Positions 53,838 through 62,649 of a stretch of 64,000 bases of DNA are shown one piece after another. A program made the position numbers and the translations under genes. The notes under the pieces were generated by a model. It saw nothing but the letters and a program-made list of their open reading frames with translations, was not told the origin of the DNA and ran no database searches. Origin of the DNA: Halodurantibacterium flavum (GTDB lineage: Bacteria > Pseudomonadota > Alphaproteobacteria > Rhodobacterales > Rhodobacteraceae); contig NZ_JBHUGH010000002.1 of NCBI RefSeq assembly GCF_042681825.1, positions 62,001 to 126,000 on the forward strand. The letters run 5' to 3'. The number at the start of each line of letters is the position of its first letter. The first letter of the stretch is position 1.

Positions 53838-54763
53838 GCGACGCCCCCTGTCAAAACCGGGGCGCGTTTCGTCAAGCCGAGCCGTTCCCGCACCGCGCCC
53901 GGGCCGATCACGCGGCTGCCCATCGCTTCGATGATCGTCACGGCCCGTTCCACCAGCTGCGCATTGGTCGCCAGCTGCCCGCGCGCAAGCCACAGGTTAT
54001 CCTCCAGCCCCACGCGGACATTGCCGTCCGCCAGCACCGCCGCCGCGACGTAATCCATCTGGTTGCGGCCCAGCGAAAAGGCTGACCACTGCCAGCCCGC
54101 CGGAATGTTGTTCACCATCGCCAGAAAGGTGTTCAGGTCGTTCGGCGCGCCCCACGGCACCCCCATACATAGCTGCACCAGCGCGGGGCTCTCCAGCACG
54201 CCCTCTTCGACCAGCTGGCGGGCGAACCACAGATGGCCGGTGTCAAAGGCCTCGATTTCCGGTTTGACGCCCAGCCGGGTCATCATGCCCCCCATCGCCC
54301 GCAGCATCCCGGGCGTGTTGGTCATCACGTAATCCGCCTCGGCAAAGTTCATCGTGCCGCAATCGAGCGTGCAGATCTCCGGCAGGCACTCGGCGACATG
54401 GGCCATGCGTTCGGTCGCGCCGATCATGTCGGTGGCACCCTCGCGGGGCGGCAAGGGCGCCTCGACCCCGCCCAGCACCAGATCGCCGCCCATCCCGGCG
54501 GTCAGGTTCAGCACCACATCGGTCTCGCTGTCGCGGATACGTTCCGTCACCTCGCGGTAGAGCGCCGGATCGCGTGAGGGGCGGCCGGTTTCAGGGTCGC
54601 GCACGTGGCAATGGACGATGGCCGCGCCCGCCTTTGCCGCCGCGATCGCGGCGTCGGCGATCTGCGCGGGGGACCGGGGGACATGCGGGCTGCGATCCTG
54701 CGTGGCGCCGGACCCTGTGACGGCACAGGTGATGAATACCTCCCGGTTCGGGGAAAGCGGCAT
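53834..54763 (-). CDS. Beta-keto acid cleavage enzyme (BKACE), probable 3-dehydrocarnitine cleavage
   Basis: This 309-residue DUF849 protein is a zinc-dependent beta-keto acid cleavage enzyme, which combines a beta-keto acid with acetyl-CoA to give acetoacetate and a new CoA ester. The zinc motif H51-C-H53 lies in 'IVHCHVRDPETGRPSRD', and the TIM-barrel end 'NVRVGLEDNLWLARGQLATN' carries the conserved glutamate. The ATG at 54763 is the first gene of the operon, divergent from the CdhR-like gene by 84 bases. With the next gene it forms the known carnitine pair, making betainyl-CoA from 3-dehydrocarnitine. A much longer open frame to 56320 is not real. Confidence 0.9.
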   Translation of the reverse strand: MPLSPNREVFITCAVTGSGATQDRSPHVPRSPAQIADAAIAAAKAGAAIVHCHVRDPETGRPSRDPALYREVTERIRDSETDVVLNLTAGMGGDLVLGGVEAPLPPREGATDMIGATERMAHVAECLPEICTLDCGTMNFAEADYVMTNTPGMLRAMGGMMTRLGVKPEIEAFDTGHLWFARQLVEEGVLESPALVQLCMGVPWGAPNDLNTFLAMVNNIPAGWQWSAFSLGRNQMDYVAAAVLADGNVRVGLEDNLWLARGQLATNAQLVERAVTIIEAMGSRVIGPGAVRERLGLTKRAPVLTGGVA

Positions 54764-54847
54764 CGGGAACTCCGTTCGAAACTGCGTCTTGATGCGGCCA
54801 AGGATAGGGAGGTTGCGCGACGCCGCTTGACGGAATACGCTGCGCTC

Positions 54848-55813
54848 ATGACGGAACGCGCCACAATCCCTCCGCTTGATGTTGGCCTTCTGGTCATGCC
54901 CAATGCCTCGCTTCTGACGCTGGGGTCGATCGTCGATCCGATGCGGGTCGCGAACCGCCATCTCGGCCACCGCGCCTATCGCTGGCGCATCCTGTCGGAT
55001 GACGGCGCGCCGGTGCCGCTCACCTGCGGGGTGCATCTGCCGGTCGATGCGGCGCTGGCCGACGCCGCCGACCCCCCGCCCGAGGTGCTGGCGGTTCTGG
55101 CGGGATATGGCGCGCGCGACATGGCGCGGGGGCGCATCGTGCCGGCGCTGCGGCGGGCGGCGCGCGGGGCGCGGCTGATCGTGGCGGTGGACAGCGGCAG
55201 CTGGCTTCTGGCGGCGGCGGGGCTGATGCAGGGGCGACGCGCCACTACCCATTGGGAGGATCTGGAGGATTTCGCCGCCCGCCACCCCGAGGTCGATCTG
55301 GTGCCCGACCGCTATGTGATGGACGGGCGGCTTTTGTCCGCCGGGGGCGCGGGCCCGGCGCAGGACATGATGCTGACGCTGATCGAGGCGCGCCACGGCC
55401 CGGCGCTGGCGATGGAGGTCGCCGGCACCTTCATCCTGACGCGCCGCCCGCCCAGCGAAAGCCAGCGGCTTGCCATCGCGGCGGGCGCGCGCAGCGGTGG
55501 CGATCCGCGCGTCGCCGCCGCCATTGCCCGGATGGAGGGCCGGCTGGACACCCCCGAACCCGTGGCCGAGACCGCCCGTGCCGTGGGCCTGTCGCTGCGG
55601 CGGCTGCAGGCGCTGTTCTCGCGCGAAATCGGGATGGCGCCCAAGGATTACGCCCTGGAACTGCGCCTGCAGGCGGCGCGGCGGCTGGTGGCGGACAGCC
55701 ACGCCCCCCTGTCGGAAATCGCCCTGCGCTGCGGGTTTTCGGCCCAGTCCGCGCTCAGCCGCGCCTATCGCGCCCGGTTTGGTGAGCCGCCTTCGGCCCT
55801 GCGCCGCCGCTAG
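54848..55813 (+). CDS. GlxA/AraC-family regulator, CdhR-like
   Basis: This 321-residue regulator has an N-terminal DJ-1/PfpI-like domain ('DVGLLVMPNASLLTLGSIVD', 'DSGSWLLAAAGLMQGRRATT') and a C-terminal AraC double helix-turn-helix ('SLRRLQALFSREIGMAPKDY', 'CGFSAQSALSRAYRARFGEP'). The usual cysteine of the DJ-1 elbow is serine here ('VDSGSW'). CdhR, the carnitine catabolism activator of Pseudomonas, is of this type. Its place opposite the BKACE gene supports the match. Its stop overlaps the convergent hydrolase gene by 4 bases. Confidence 0.87.
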   Translation: MTERATIPPLDVGLLVMPNASLLTLGSIVDPMRVANRHLGHRAYRWRILSDDGAPVPLTCGVHLPVDAALADAADPPPEVLAVLAGYGARDMARGRIVPALRRAARGARLIVAVDSGSWLLAAAGLMQGRRATTHWEDLEDFAARHPEVDLVPDRYVMDGRLLSAGGAGPAQDMMLTLIEARHGPALAMEVAGTFILTRRPPSESQRLAIAAGARSGGDPRVAAAIARMEGRLDTPEPVAETARAVGLSLRRLQALFSREIGMAPKDYALELRLQAARRLVADSHAPLSEIALRCGFSAQSALSRAYRARFGEPPSALRRR

Positions 55814-56703
55814 GGCGTCAGGAACCCCGCCATCCCGTGCACCAGCGCCGCAAAGCCCGCCCTTGCGCCGGGGCTCATGTGCCGCGCGCGCAGCCAGCCA
55901 TGCACCATCTGCGGCTCGCAGCGATAGGAACAGGCGACATCCGCCGCAATGAGCCGCGACGCAAAGGCCGCCGCGTCGTCGCGCAAGGGGTCGAACCGCG
56001 CCGCCGTGACAAAGGTGGGCGGCAGATGCGACAGATCGGCGGCCAGCAGGGGGTTGGCGACCGGATCGTCGGCCGGGGCCGCAAGGATCGCGCGGTAATA
56101 CAGCACATCGGCGGTGGTGAGGCCCGGCGCCTCGGCCATTTCCACATAGGACCCGGCGCAGGTATCCCCGCCCAGCGTCGGATAGATGAGCGCGAGCCCC
56201 CGCAGCGCGCCCCTCTCTGCCCCCAGCGCGACCCCGGCCGCCAGCTGCCCGCCGGCGCTGTCGCCTGCCAGAATGACGCTTTGGCCGGCGCCGGTCAGCG
56301 CGGCCAGCACCGCAGCGCAATCCTCGGCCGGGGCGGGCCAGCGGTGTTCGGGCGCCAGCCGGTAGTCAACCGCGATCAGCGCCACACCAAGCGCCGCCGA
56401 AAGCTCGGCGCAGATCGCGTGATGGCTGTCGCGCGATCCCACGACGAACCCGCCGCCGTGCAGGTAAAGCACGACCGCATCGTGATGAAGCGTCGCGGGG
56501 CGATAGCGGCGGACGGGGATGCCGGCCTCGGTCCCGTCCTCCCATGTCAGCCCTGCGGGCGGGGGCGGGTCGAAGGCCCGGCACAGTTGGTCATACCACG
56601 CCCGCTGCTGCGCGACGGAGGCCCCCGTCGCATCGTCGGGATAGAACCGCGCCACCTGATCGATGAAGTCGAGGATTTCAGGCTCGGACGGGACGGGGCG
56701 CAT
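55810..56703 (-). CDS. Alpha/beta hydrolase, HSL-type
   Basis: This 297-residue esterase belongs to the hormone-sensitive-lipase group: the oxyanion motif H-G-G-G-F near residue 80 and the nucleophile G-D-S-A-G-G near 145 are in place, with histidine in 'QMVHGW'. It is not secreted. It lies next to the carnitine operon but points the other way, and it could hydrolyse acyl esters. The start ATG 56703 has no strong ribosome site. Confidence 0.88.
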   Translation of the reverse strand: MRPVPSEPEILDFIDQVARFYPDDATGASVAQQRAWYDQLCRAFDPPPPAGLTWEDGTEAGIPVRRYRPATLHHDAVVLYLHGGGFVVGSRDSHHAICAELSAALGVALIAVDYRLAPEHRWPAPAEDCAAVLAALTGAGQSVILAGDSAGGQLAAGVALGAERGALRGLALIYPTLGGDTCAGSYVEMAEAPGLTTADVLYYRAILAAPADDPVANPLLAADLSHLPPTFVTAARFDPLRDDAAAFASRLIAADVACSYRCEPQMVHGWLRARHMSPGARAGFAALVHGMAGFLTP

Positions 56704-56797
56704 CGGGGTCCTTTCGGGGCAGTGCAGGGTCCGGATGAGGAAGAACCTGCCCCCTGTGGAACGCCCTGTCCACCCGGGCCGTCAAATCACATCTGAC

Positions 56798-56895
56798 ATG
56801 CCGTCGCGGCATCAGGGCGGTAAGCCACGCTTTGCCGCCCCTTGCGGCGTAATCAGGCGCAACCATGCCCGGAAATCGGGCAGCGCGCGTTTTTT
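56798..56895 (+). ncRNA. Candidate small RNA: three hairpins and a T-run
   Basis: Three stems follow one another: ATGCCG with CGGCAT (56798-56812), GCCGC with GCGGC (56834-56848), and TGCCCG with CGGGCA (56866-56882). Six T residues follow at 56890-56895. There is no gene on this strand between 55813 and 56989. No clear promoter was found, so this is speculative. Confidence 0.3.
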
Positions 56896-56988
56896 GCACG
56901 GTTGGGACAGGTGTTGCCCCAGATCGTGCTTGCGCTGCGCGATGGGTTGATTAATCGAGCCATCAAACTTGGTTTCTCGTGTAATCAG

Positions 56989-57975
56989 ATGAACGAAACC
57001 CGACCCGGATCAATGCAGCAGATTGCCGATGCGCTTGGCGTGTCGCGGGCAACCGTGTCGAACGCGCTGCGGGGCACGGGCCGGGTGGGGCGCGAGCTGG
57101 CCGAACGCATCCGGGCCGAGGCCGCGCGGAGCGGCTATGTGCCCAGCCATGCGGGGCGGTCGCTGCGCACCGGCAAAAGTGCGAATATCGGCCTTGTGGT
57201 GCCTGATTTCGCGATGCCGCTCTTTCCCGTCTTTGCGCAGGCGTTCGAGCGCGCGGCCAAGCGGCGCGGCATGGCGATCATGGTCGCCGACAGCATGGGC
57301 GCGGCCGAGACCCAGCGCGAGGAGATCCGCAACATCGTCGCGCGCGGTGTGGACGGGCTGGTGGTGATCCCGCTGCGCGGATCGAACCTTGCCGATCTGG
57401 CGCTGCCCGTGCCGATGGCAGTGGTGGACAGCGCCGCGAACCCGCTCAACGCCGCGTCCTGCGATCACCGCGACGGCGGGCGGCAGGTGGCGCGGCATCT
57501 GGCGGATCTGGGCCACCGGCGCGTCGTCATCCTGGTCAGCGCCGAGGAATCGACCGTCAGCGCCGAACGCCAGCGCGGCATGGAAGAGGTGTTCCGCATC
57601 CGCGACGTCCGCTGGAAGGTGGTGGCGCTGCGCCCGGATTTCGACAGTGTGCATGACTGGGCCATGGGCGCCGACATGAGCGGCGATCTGGGGGGCGCGA
57701 CCGCCTGTGCCGCTGCCTATGACGCGGCCGCCGTGGGCTTTGCGACCGCCATGGCTGCGCGGGGCTTGCGCGTGCCGCAGGATATCTCGGTCACGGGGTT
57801 CGACGACCTGATCTGGGGCCGCATCCTGTCGCCCGCCCTGACCACCGTGCGGCAGGATCTGGCCGCTATTGCCGAACAGACGCTGGCCGTGCTGGCCGAC
57901 GGCGCCGCCCCGGGCCGGATCTTTCCGGTCACGCTGGTCGCGCGCGGGTCGAGCGGGCCGGCACCCCGATCATGA
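56989..57975 (+). CDS. LacI-family transcriptional regulator
   Basis: This 328-residue regulator has the helix-turn-helix 'MQQIADALGVSRATVSNALR' and 'GTGRVGRELAERIRAEAARS', then a ligand domain ('NIGLVVPDFAMPLFPVFAQA', 'SCDHRDGGRQVARHLADLGH'). The ATG 56989 lies 33 bases after the perfect palindrome GATTAATC (56949-56956), a candidate self-operator. It precedes the Pot-type importer by 55 bases on the same strand and should control that operon. PurR and CytR, relatives of LacI, sense purines and nucleosides, which suits the downstream enzymes. Confidence 0.9.
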   Translation: MNETRPGSMQQIADALGVSRATVSNALRGTGRVGRELAERIRAEAARSGYVPSHAGRSLRTGKSANIGLVVPDFAMPLFPVFAQAFERAAKRRGMAIMVADSMGAAETQREEIRNIVARGVDGLVVIPLRGSNLADLALPVPMAVVDSAANPLNAASCDHRDGGRQVARHLADLGHRRVVILVSAEESTVSAERQRGMEEVFRIRDVRWKVVALRPDFDSVHDWAMGADMSGDLGGATACAAAYDAAAVGFATAMAARGLRVPQDISVTGFDDLIWGRILSPALTTVRQDLAAIAEQTLAVLADGAAPGRIFPVTLVARGSSGPAPRS

Positions 57976-58030
57976 AACTCACCCAGAACAGGCCCAGGAC
58001 CGGCCCACAACAGGAAGGACAACACGAGAG

Positions 58031-59056
58031 ATGACACGCCGACTGTTTTCCACCGCCGCAGCCCTTGCGCTTGGCGCGGCCACACCCGCGCTGGCGCAGG
58101 TGCCGACGCTGACCATTTCCGTCTACGGGATCGCGCAGGACGAATACAAGGCCGCGCTTTACGACCCGTTCGAGGCGATCTGCGGCTGCCGTCTGGTGGT
58201 CGAGACCGGGAACAGCTCCGAACGGCTGGCCAAGCTCGAGGCGAACCGCGCAGCCCCCGTGATCGATGTCGCGGCGCTTTCGGATGCCGATGCGGCAGAG
58301 GCCGCGCAAAAGGGCCTGATCCAGCCGATCGACCCCGCCGCGATCACCAATCTCGACAGCCTTTACGACTTTGCCCGCGATCCGGTCGGCGGCAACCATG
58401 CCATCGGCTACACGTTCTATGGCACCTCGATCGTCTATCGGTCCGACGAGGTGAGCGTGGACAGCTGGCTCGACCTGTTCAGCGACGAACTGCGCGGCCG
58501 CGTGGCGCTGCCGAACATCACCACGACCCAAGGGCCACTGGCGCTTTACATGATCGAGCGCGCGGCAGGCGGCGAGAGCGACGATTTCGACACTGCCATC
58601 GCCATGGTGGCCGAGCATCGTGACGACATCGTGACCTTTTACGAGCGCGGATCGCAGATCCCGCAGCTTTTGCAGCAAGAGGAAATCCTCGCCGCCGTCG
58701 TTGGCCGGTTCGGCTGGTCGAACATCCTGCGCACGGGCCTGCCGGTCGCCTGGGCGGAACCGGCCGAGGGCCAGACCGGCGGCATGAACGTCCTGACCGT
58801 GGTCGAAGGAACCGAGCAGGCCGAGCTTGCGCATCAGTTCATCGACTTCTGGCTCTCGACCGAGGTGCAGACCCGTCTGGCCGAGGGCCTGATCGACAGC
58901 CCGGTCAACACCACCGTCACCGTGTCCGAGGACATCGCCGAGGGGCTGACCTATGGCGCCGAGACGGCGGCCGCGATCAGCTTCATCCCGCCGGCGGTGC
59001 AGCTGGAACATCGCAACGCCTGGATCGAGGGCTGGAACAACAACGTCGCCCGCTGA
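58031..59056 (+). CDS. ABC substrate-binding protein, Pot/Fe-type
   Basis: This 341-residue periplasmic protein starts with a Sec signal ('MTRRLFSTAAALALGAATPA' then LAQ). It has the family 1 pattern 'TISVYGIAQDEYKAALYDPF', 'EAICGCRLVVETGNSSERLA' and 'DVAALSDADAAEAAQKGLIQ', as in spermidine/putrescine and related binding proteins. Two cysteines in 'EAICGCR' could pair. AGAG lies just ahead of the ATG. The downstream enzymes suggest that a nucleoside or purine is taken up, which would be unusual for this transporter type. Confidence 0.9.
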   Translation: MTRRLFSTAAALALGAATPALAQVPTLTISVYGIAQDEYKAALYDPFEAICGCRLVVETGNSSERLAKLEANRAAPVIDVAALSDADAAEAAQKGLIQPIDPAAITNLDSLYDFARDPVGGNHAIGYTFYGTSIVYRSDEVSVDSWLDLFSDELRGRVALPNITTTQGPLALYMIERAAGGESDDFDTAIAMVAEHRDDIVTFYERGSQIPQLLQQEEILAAVVGRFGWSNILRTGLPVAWAEPAEGQTGGMNVLTVVEGTEQAELAHQFIDFWLSTEVQTRLAEGLIDSPVNTTVTVSEDIAEGLTYGAETAAAISFIPPAVQLEHRNAWIEGWNNNVAR

Positions 59057-59104
59057 AGGCGCATGGGCCGGGCCTTGTGTCCGGCCCGCAAGGGAACACG
59101 CCAC

Positions 59105-59938
59105 ATGTTCGAGAACCGACGCATCGGCCTTGCGCTGATCGCCCCGGCGACGCTTTTCGTCCTGCTGGGCTTCATTCTGCCGGTGCTGGTGCTGCTGGCC
59201 GGCGCCTTCCGCGCTGATGGCGCCTGGACGCTGGCCAATTACATCGACTTCTTTTCCCGCCCCCTGAACCAGGAGGTGTTCCTGCGCACGCTGCGGCTGG
59301 GCTTCTGGGTCACGGCGGTGTCGGCGGTGATCGGCTATGGTGTCGCGCTCGCGGTGGTCGAGGCCGGGCCGCGCGCCAAGGGCCGGCTGGTGGCGCTGCT
59401 GGTCCTGCCGCTGATGATCTCGCCCGTGGCGCGGACCTATGCCTGGCTGGTGATCCTGGGGCGGACGGGGTTCGTGAACGTGGCGCTGGGATGGGTCGGG
59501 CTGACCGATGAACCGATCCGGTTCCTGTTCACTGAAACCGCCGTGTTCATCGGGCTGATACAGCTTTTCTTTCCGCTGATGGTGCTGCCGCTGATCTCGT
59601 CGCTGGAAAACCTGCCGCGCGATGTGGTGCCGGCGGCGCGGGTGCTGGGGGCCTCGTGGTTCTCGGTGTTCTTCAAGGTGATCCTGCCGTTGACGCGCGA
59701 GGGGCTGGTGGTGGGCGGCACACTGGTCTTTGTCGGCTCGCTGACCGCCTATGTGACGCCCGCCATCCTGGGCGGGTCCAAGGTCCTGATGCTGGAAACA
59801 TTGCTTTATCAGCGCGTGGCGGTTGCGAATGATTATGCCTCGGCCGCGGTGATCGCGGTGATCCTGATCGTGATGAGCGTAGCCGCGAACATCCTGTTGC
59901 GCCGCCTCGCATCCGTGAAACGGAGGAGAACGGCATGA
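59105..59938 (+). CDS. Pot-type ABC transporter permease (PotB-like)
   Basis: This 277-residue permease has six membrane segments and the loop 'ENLPRDVVPAARVLGASWFS' as coupling helix. The chosen ATG 59105 follows AAGGG at a spacing of about 10; an ATG at 59063 would add 14 hydrophilic residues. Its stop overlaps the next permease start by 4 bases. Confidence 0.9.
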   Translation: MFENRRIGLALIAPATLFVLLGFILPVLVLLAGAFRADGAWTLANYIDFFSRPLNQEVFLRTLRLGFWVTAVSAVIGYGVALAVVEAGPRAKGRLVALLVLPLMISPVARTYAWLVILGRTGFVNVALGWVGLTDEPIRFLFTETAVFIGLIQLFFPLMVLPLISSLENLPRDVVPAARVLGASWFSVFFKVILPLTREGLVVGGTLVFVGSLTAYVTPAILGGSKVLMLETLLYQRVAVANDYASAAVIAVILIVMSVAANILLRRLASVKRRRTA

Positions 59939-60708
59939 AGGCCGCGGGACATCTTCTTCTGGCGCTGGTGCTGCTGTTTCTGATCGGCCCCTTCGTCATC
60001 ATCTGCATGGCCGGGCTTTCGGCCGGCGAGGCGCTTTCCTTCCCGCCGCAGGGCTGGTCGCTGCGCTGGGTCGCGCGGGTGTTCGAGATCCAGAGCTTCC
60101 GCGCCTCGTTCACACTCTCGATGGTGCTGGCGGTGGGGGCGACGCTGCTCGCGCTCGTGCTGGGCGTGCCCGCGGCCTATGCGCTGGAACGCTACAACCC
60201 CCCGGGGGCCGAGGCGATCCGGTCCGTCGTGACCGCCCCCATCGTCGTGCCAGGGATCATCGTAGGCCTTGCGCTGCTGCGCCATCTGGTGATCCCGACG
60301 GGGATGACGGTGACGGTTGCGCTCTTTCTGGGCCACACCGCGCTTCTGGTGCCCTATGCGGTGCGGGTGGTCTCGGCCAGCCTTGTGAACCTGCGCCCCG
60401 ATATCGAAGAGGCCGCCGTGATGCTGGGCGCCAGCCGGGCCGGCGCCTTTTTCCGCATCGTGCTGCCAAATATCCGCAACGGGATCATGGCAGCCTTCAT
60501 CATCGGCTTCATCACCTCGTTCAATCAGGTGCCTGTGTCGCTGTTCCTGACCGGGCCGGGCATCACCACCCTGCCCATCGAAATGATGTTCTACATGGAA
60601 TTCAACTACGATCCCTCCATCGCGGCGCTGTCGGGCCTTCTGGCGCTGATGACGCTTGCCGTCGTGATGGTTGCGGAACGGCTCCTGGGGCTTTCACGCT
60701 ATGTCTGA
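59935..60708 (+). CDS. Pot-type ABC transporter permease (PotC-like)
   Basis: This 257-residue permease has the PotC signature 'RPDIEEAAVMLGASRAGAFF' in its coupling loop and six membrane helices. 'VPGIIVGLALLRHLVIPTGM' after helix 3 is typical. It overlaps the ATPase gene by 8 bases. Confidence 0.92.
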   Translation: MKAAGHLLLALVLLFLIGPFVIICMAGLSAGEALSFPPQGWSLRWVARVFEIQSFRASFTLSMVLAVGATLLALVLGVPAAYALERYNPPGAEAIRSVVTAPIVVPGIIVGLALLRHLVIPTGMTVTVALFLGHTALLVPYAVRVVSASLVNLRPDIEEAAVMLGASRAGAFFRIVLPNIRNGIMAAFIIGFITSFNQVPVSLFLTGPGITTLPIEMMFYMEFNYDPSIAALSGLLALMTLAVVMVAERLLGLSRYV

Positions 60709-61711
60709 CGCTTTCCTGACCCTTGACGACCTGACGCTGCGCTATGGGCGCACTGTCGCGGTAGACCGGCTGAACTTCGGCCTGAAGGCCGGGGAGCTCG
60801 TGGCGCTGCTCGGCCCTTCGGGCTGCGGCAAGACGACGACGATGCGTGCCATCGCCGGGCTGATGAAACCTGCGGGCGGGCGCATCGTTCTGGACGGGCG
60901 CGACATCACCCATGTGGCGCCGAACCGGCGCGGCGTGGGCCTTGTGTTCCAGTCCTATGCGCTGTTCCCGCATCTGACGGTCTATGAGAATGTGGCCTTC
61001 GGGCTGCGGCTCGCGCGCGTTCCGGCGGCGGATCTGAAACGGCGGGTCGAGGCGGCGCTGGCCTCGGTCGGGCTTGCGGCCTTTGCCGGGCGCCAGCCGC
61101 GCGAATTGTCGGGCGGGCAGCAACAGCGGGTGGCGCTGGCGCGGTCGATCGTGGTGGAACCCAAGCTTTTGCTGCTGGACGAACCGCTCTCGAACCTCGA
61201 CGCGCGGCTGCGTCTGGAAATGCGCTCGGAACTGTCGCGGCTGCAGCGCGACCTGGGCATCACCATGGTCTATGTGACCCATGACCAGGCCGAGGCGCTG
61301 GCGCTTGCCGACCGGATCATCGTCATGCGCGACGGGCTGATCGAACAGACCGGCACCCCCGAGGAAATCTATGAACGCCCCGTATCGGCCTTCGTCGCGC
61401 GCTTCATCGGGTTCGAGAATACGTTTGAGCTGACGGACGGCAAGCTGGCGGGGCGGCTCGATCCCGGCTTCGCTGCGGGCGGGGCGGCGGCGCTGGCCTG
61501 GCGGCCGCAGGCGGTGGTGCTGGGCACGGGCCCGCATCGGGGGCGGGTGATCGGCGCGTCCTATCTGGGGCAGATGGTCGAATACCTGCTCGCGACCCCC
61601 CTGGGCGAGATCAAGGCCGAGGCCCCGGCCAGCGCGCCGCGTCACGCGATGGGGGCCGAGATCGGATTTGACCTGCCGCAGGCTGGCGCCGTCGCGCTGG
61701 AACGGGCGTGA
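60701..61711 (+). CDS. Pot-type ABC transporter ATP-binding protein (PotA-like)
   Basis: This 336-residue ATPase has Walker A 'GPSGCGKT' near residue 38, 'LVFQSYALFPHLTVYENVAF', the signature LSGGQQQR and Walker B 'LLLLDEPLSNLDARL'. A C-terminal TOBE-type domain ('AALAWRPQAVVLG', 'GRVIGASYLGQMVEYLLATP') follows. The start ATG 60701 lies inside the permease end. Its stop overlaps the nucleoside hydrolase start as GTGA. Confidence 0.93.
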   Translation: MSDAFLTLDDLTLRYGRTVAVDRLNFGLKAGELVALLGPSGCGKTTTMRAIAGLMKPAGGRIVLDGRDITHVAPNRRGVGLVFQSYALFPHLTVYENVAFGLRLARVPAADLKRRVEAALASVGLAAFAGRQPRELSGGQQQRVALARSIVVEPKLLLLDEPLSNLDARLRLEMRSELSRLQRDLGITMVYVTHDQAEALALADRIIVMRDGLIEQTGTPEEIYERPVSAFVARFIGFENTFELTDGKLAGRLDPGFAAGGAAALAWRPQAVVLGTGPHRGRVIGASYLGQMVEYLLATPLGEIKAEAPASAPRHAMGAEIGFDLPQAGAVALERA

Positions 61712-62649
61712 CCTTGGCCCCCGTCTTGACCCCAGCCTGGATCGACAGCGACATGGGGTTCGACGACCTTGCCGCCGTGGCGATGGTCGTGGCCTCGGGG
61801 CGGCGCGTGGCGGGCCTGTCGCTGGTCGCGGGCAACAGCCCCCTGCCCCGGGTGATCGCCAATGCGCGGACGGCGGCGGACCTCTTTGGCTGGGACTTTC
61901 CGCTTTACGGCGGGGCGGCGCGGCCGCTGGTCGGCGATCTGGTGACGGCGGGCTATGTGCTCGGCGACAACGGCATGCCGGGGGGCACCGCCCTGCCCGA
62001 GCCGCCCGCCGGCCCTGACCTGCCCGCCATGCTGCCCGCCCTGATCCGCTTTGCCGAAGGGGGCGGGCGCGATCTGCTGGCGCTGGGGCCGCTGACCAAT
62101 ATTGCGGTTTTTGCGCTGGCACGGCCCGATCTGGCGCAGGGGATGCGGCTGATCTGGATGGGCGGCGCGCCCGGGCGGGGCAACCACACCGCCACGGCCG
62201 AGTTCAACGCCGCGGTCGACCCCGAGGCGGTGCAGGTCGTCATCGATGCTGGCGTGACGATCCGAATGGTGGGTCTTGACCCCTGCCGGCAGGTCACGGT
62301 GGGGCTGGACGACGTGCGGCTGCTGGCCGGCCGGGCGGGTCCCCATGCGTCGCTGCTGGCGGGGCTCATGGAAGGGTATTGCCGCATCGCCGCCGATGGC
62401 ACCCGCCCGATGGCGCTTTACGATCCGGTCGCGGCTGCGGCGCTGGTTGCGCCCGACACCGTGAGTTTTGCCCCCGCCCGTCTGGATTGCGAGCTTTCAG
62501 GCCGCCTGACGCGGGGCATGACGGTGATCGAGTGGCGCGCGGCCAAAGCCGCACCGAACGCCCTGATCGCCACGGATGCCGATGCGGAGCGGATACGTGC
62601 GCTTTTCATGGGCGGGCTGGCCCATGCCGCGAAAGGAAAGACCCGATGA
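61708..62649 (+). CDS. Nucleoside hydrolase
   Basis: This 313-residue enzyme cleaves the N-glycosidic bond of nucleosides to give base and ribose. The calcium-binding signature D-S-D-M-G-F-D-D stands at residues 13-20, in place of the usual D-T-D-P-G-x-D-D, and 'LLALGPLTNIAVF' and 'MGGAPGRGNHTATAEFNAAV' are standard family blocks with the substrate-binding N and E. The GTG start overlaps the ATPase stop by 4 bases. No signal peptide is seen, so it should act on imported nucleosides in the cytoplasm. The deaminase gene overlaps its stop. Confidence 0.92.
   Translation: MTLAPVLTPAWIDSDMGFDDLAAVAMVVASGRRVAGLSLVAGNSPLPRVIANARTAADLFGWDFPLYGGAARPLVGDLVTAGYVLGDNGMPGGTALPEPPAGPDLPAMLPALIRFAEGGGRDLLALGPLTNIAVFALARPDLAQGMRLIWMGGAPGRGNHTATAEFNAAVDPEAVQVVIDAGVTIRMVGLDPCRQVTVGLDDVRLLAGRAGPHASLLAGLMEGYCRIAADGTRPMALYDPVAAAALVAPDTVSFAPARLDCELSGRLTRGMTVIEWRAAKAAPNALIATDADAERIRALFMGGLAHAAKGKTR

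Noticed and set aside
53834..56320. An 828-codon minus-strand frame that extends the BKACE gene upstream
   Set aside because: Only the last 309 codons match the family; the upstream part runs antisense through the CdhR-like gene and has no ribosome site.
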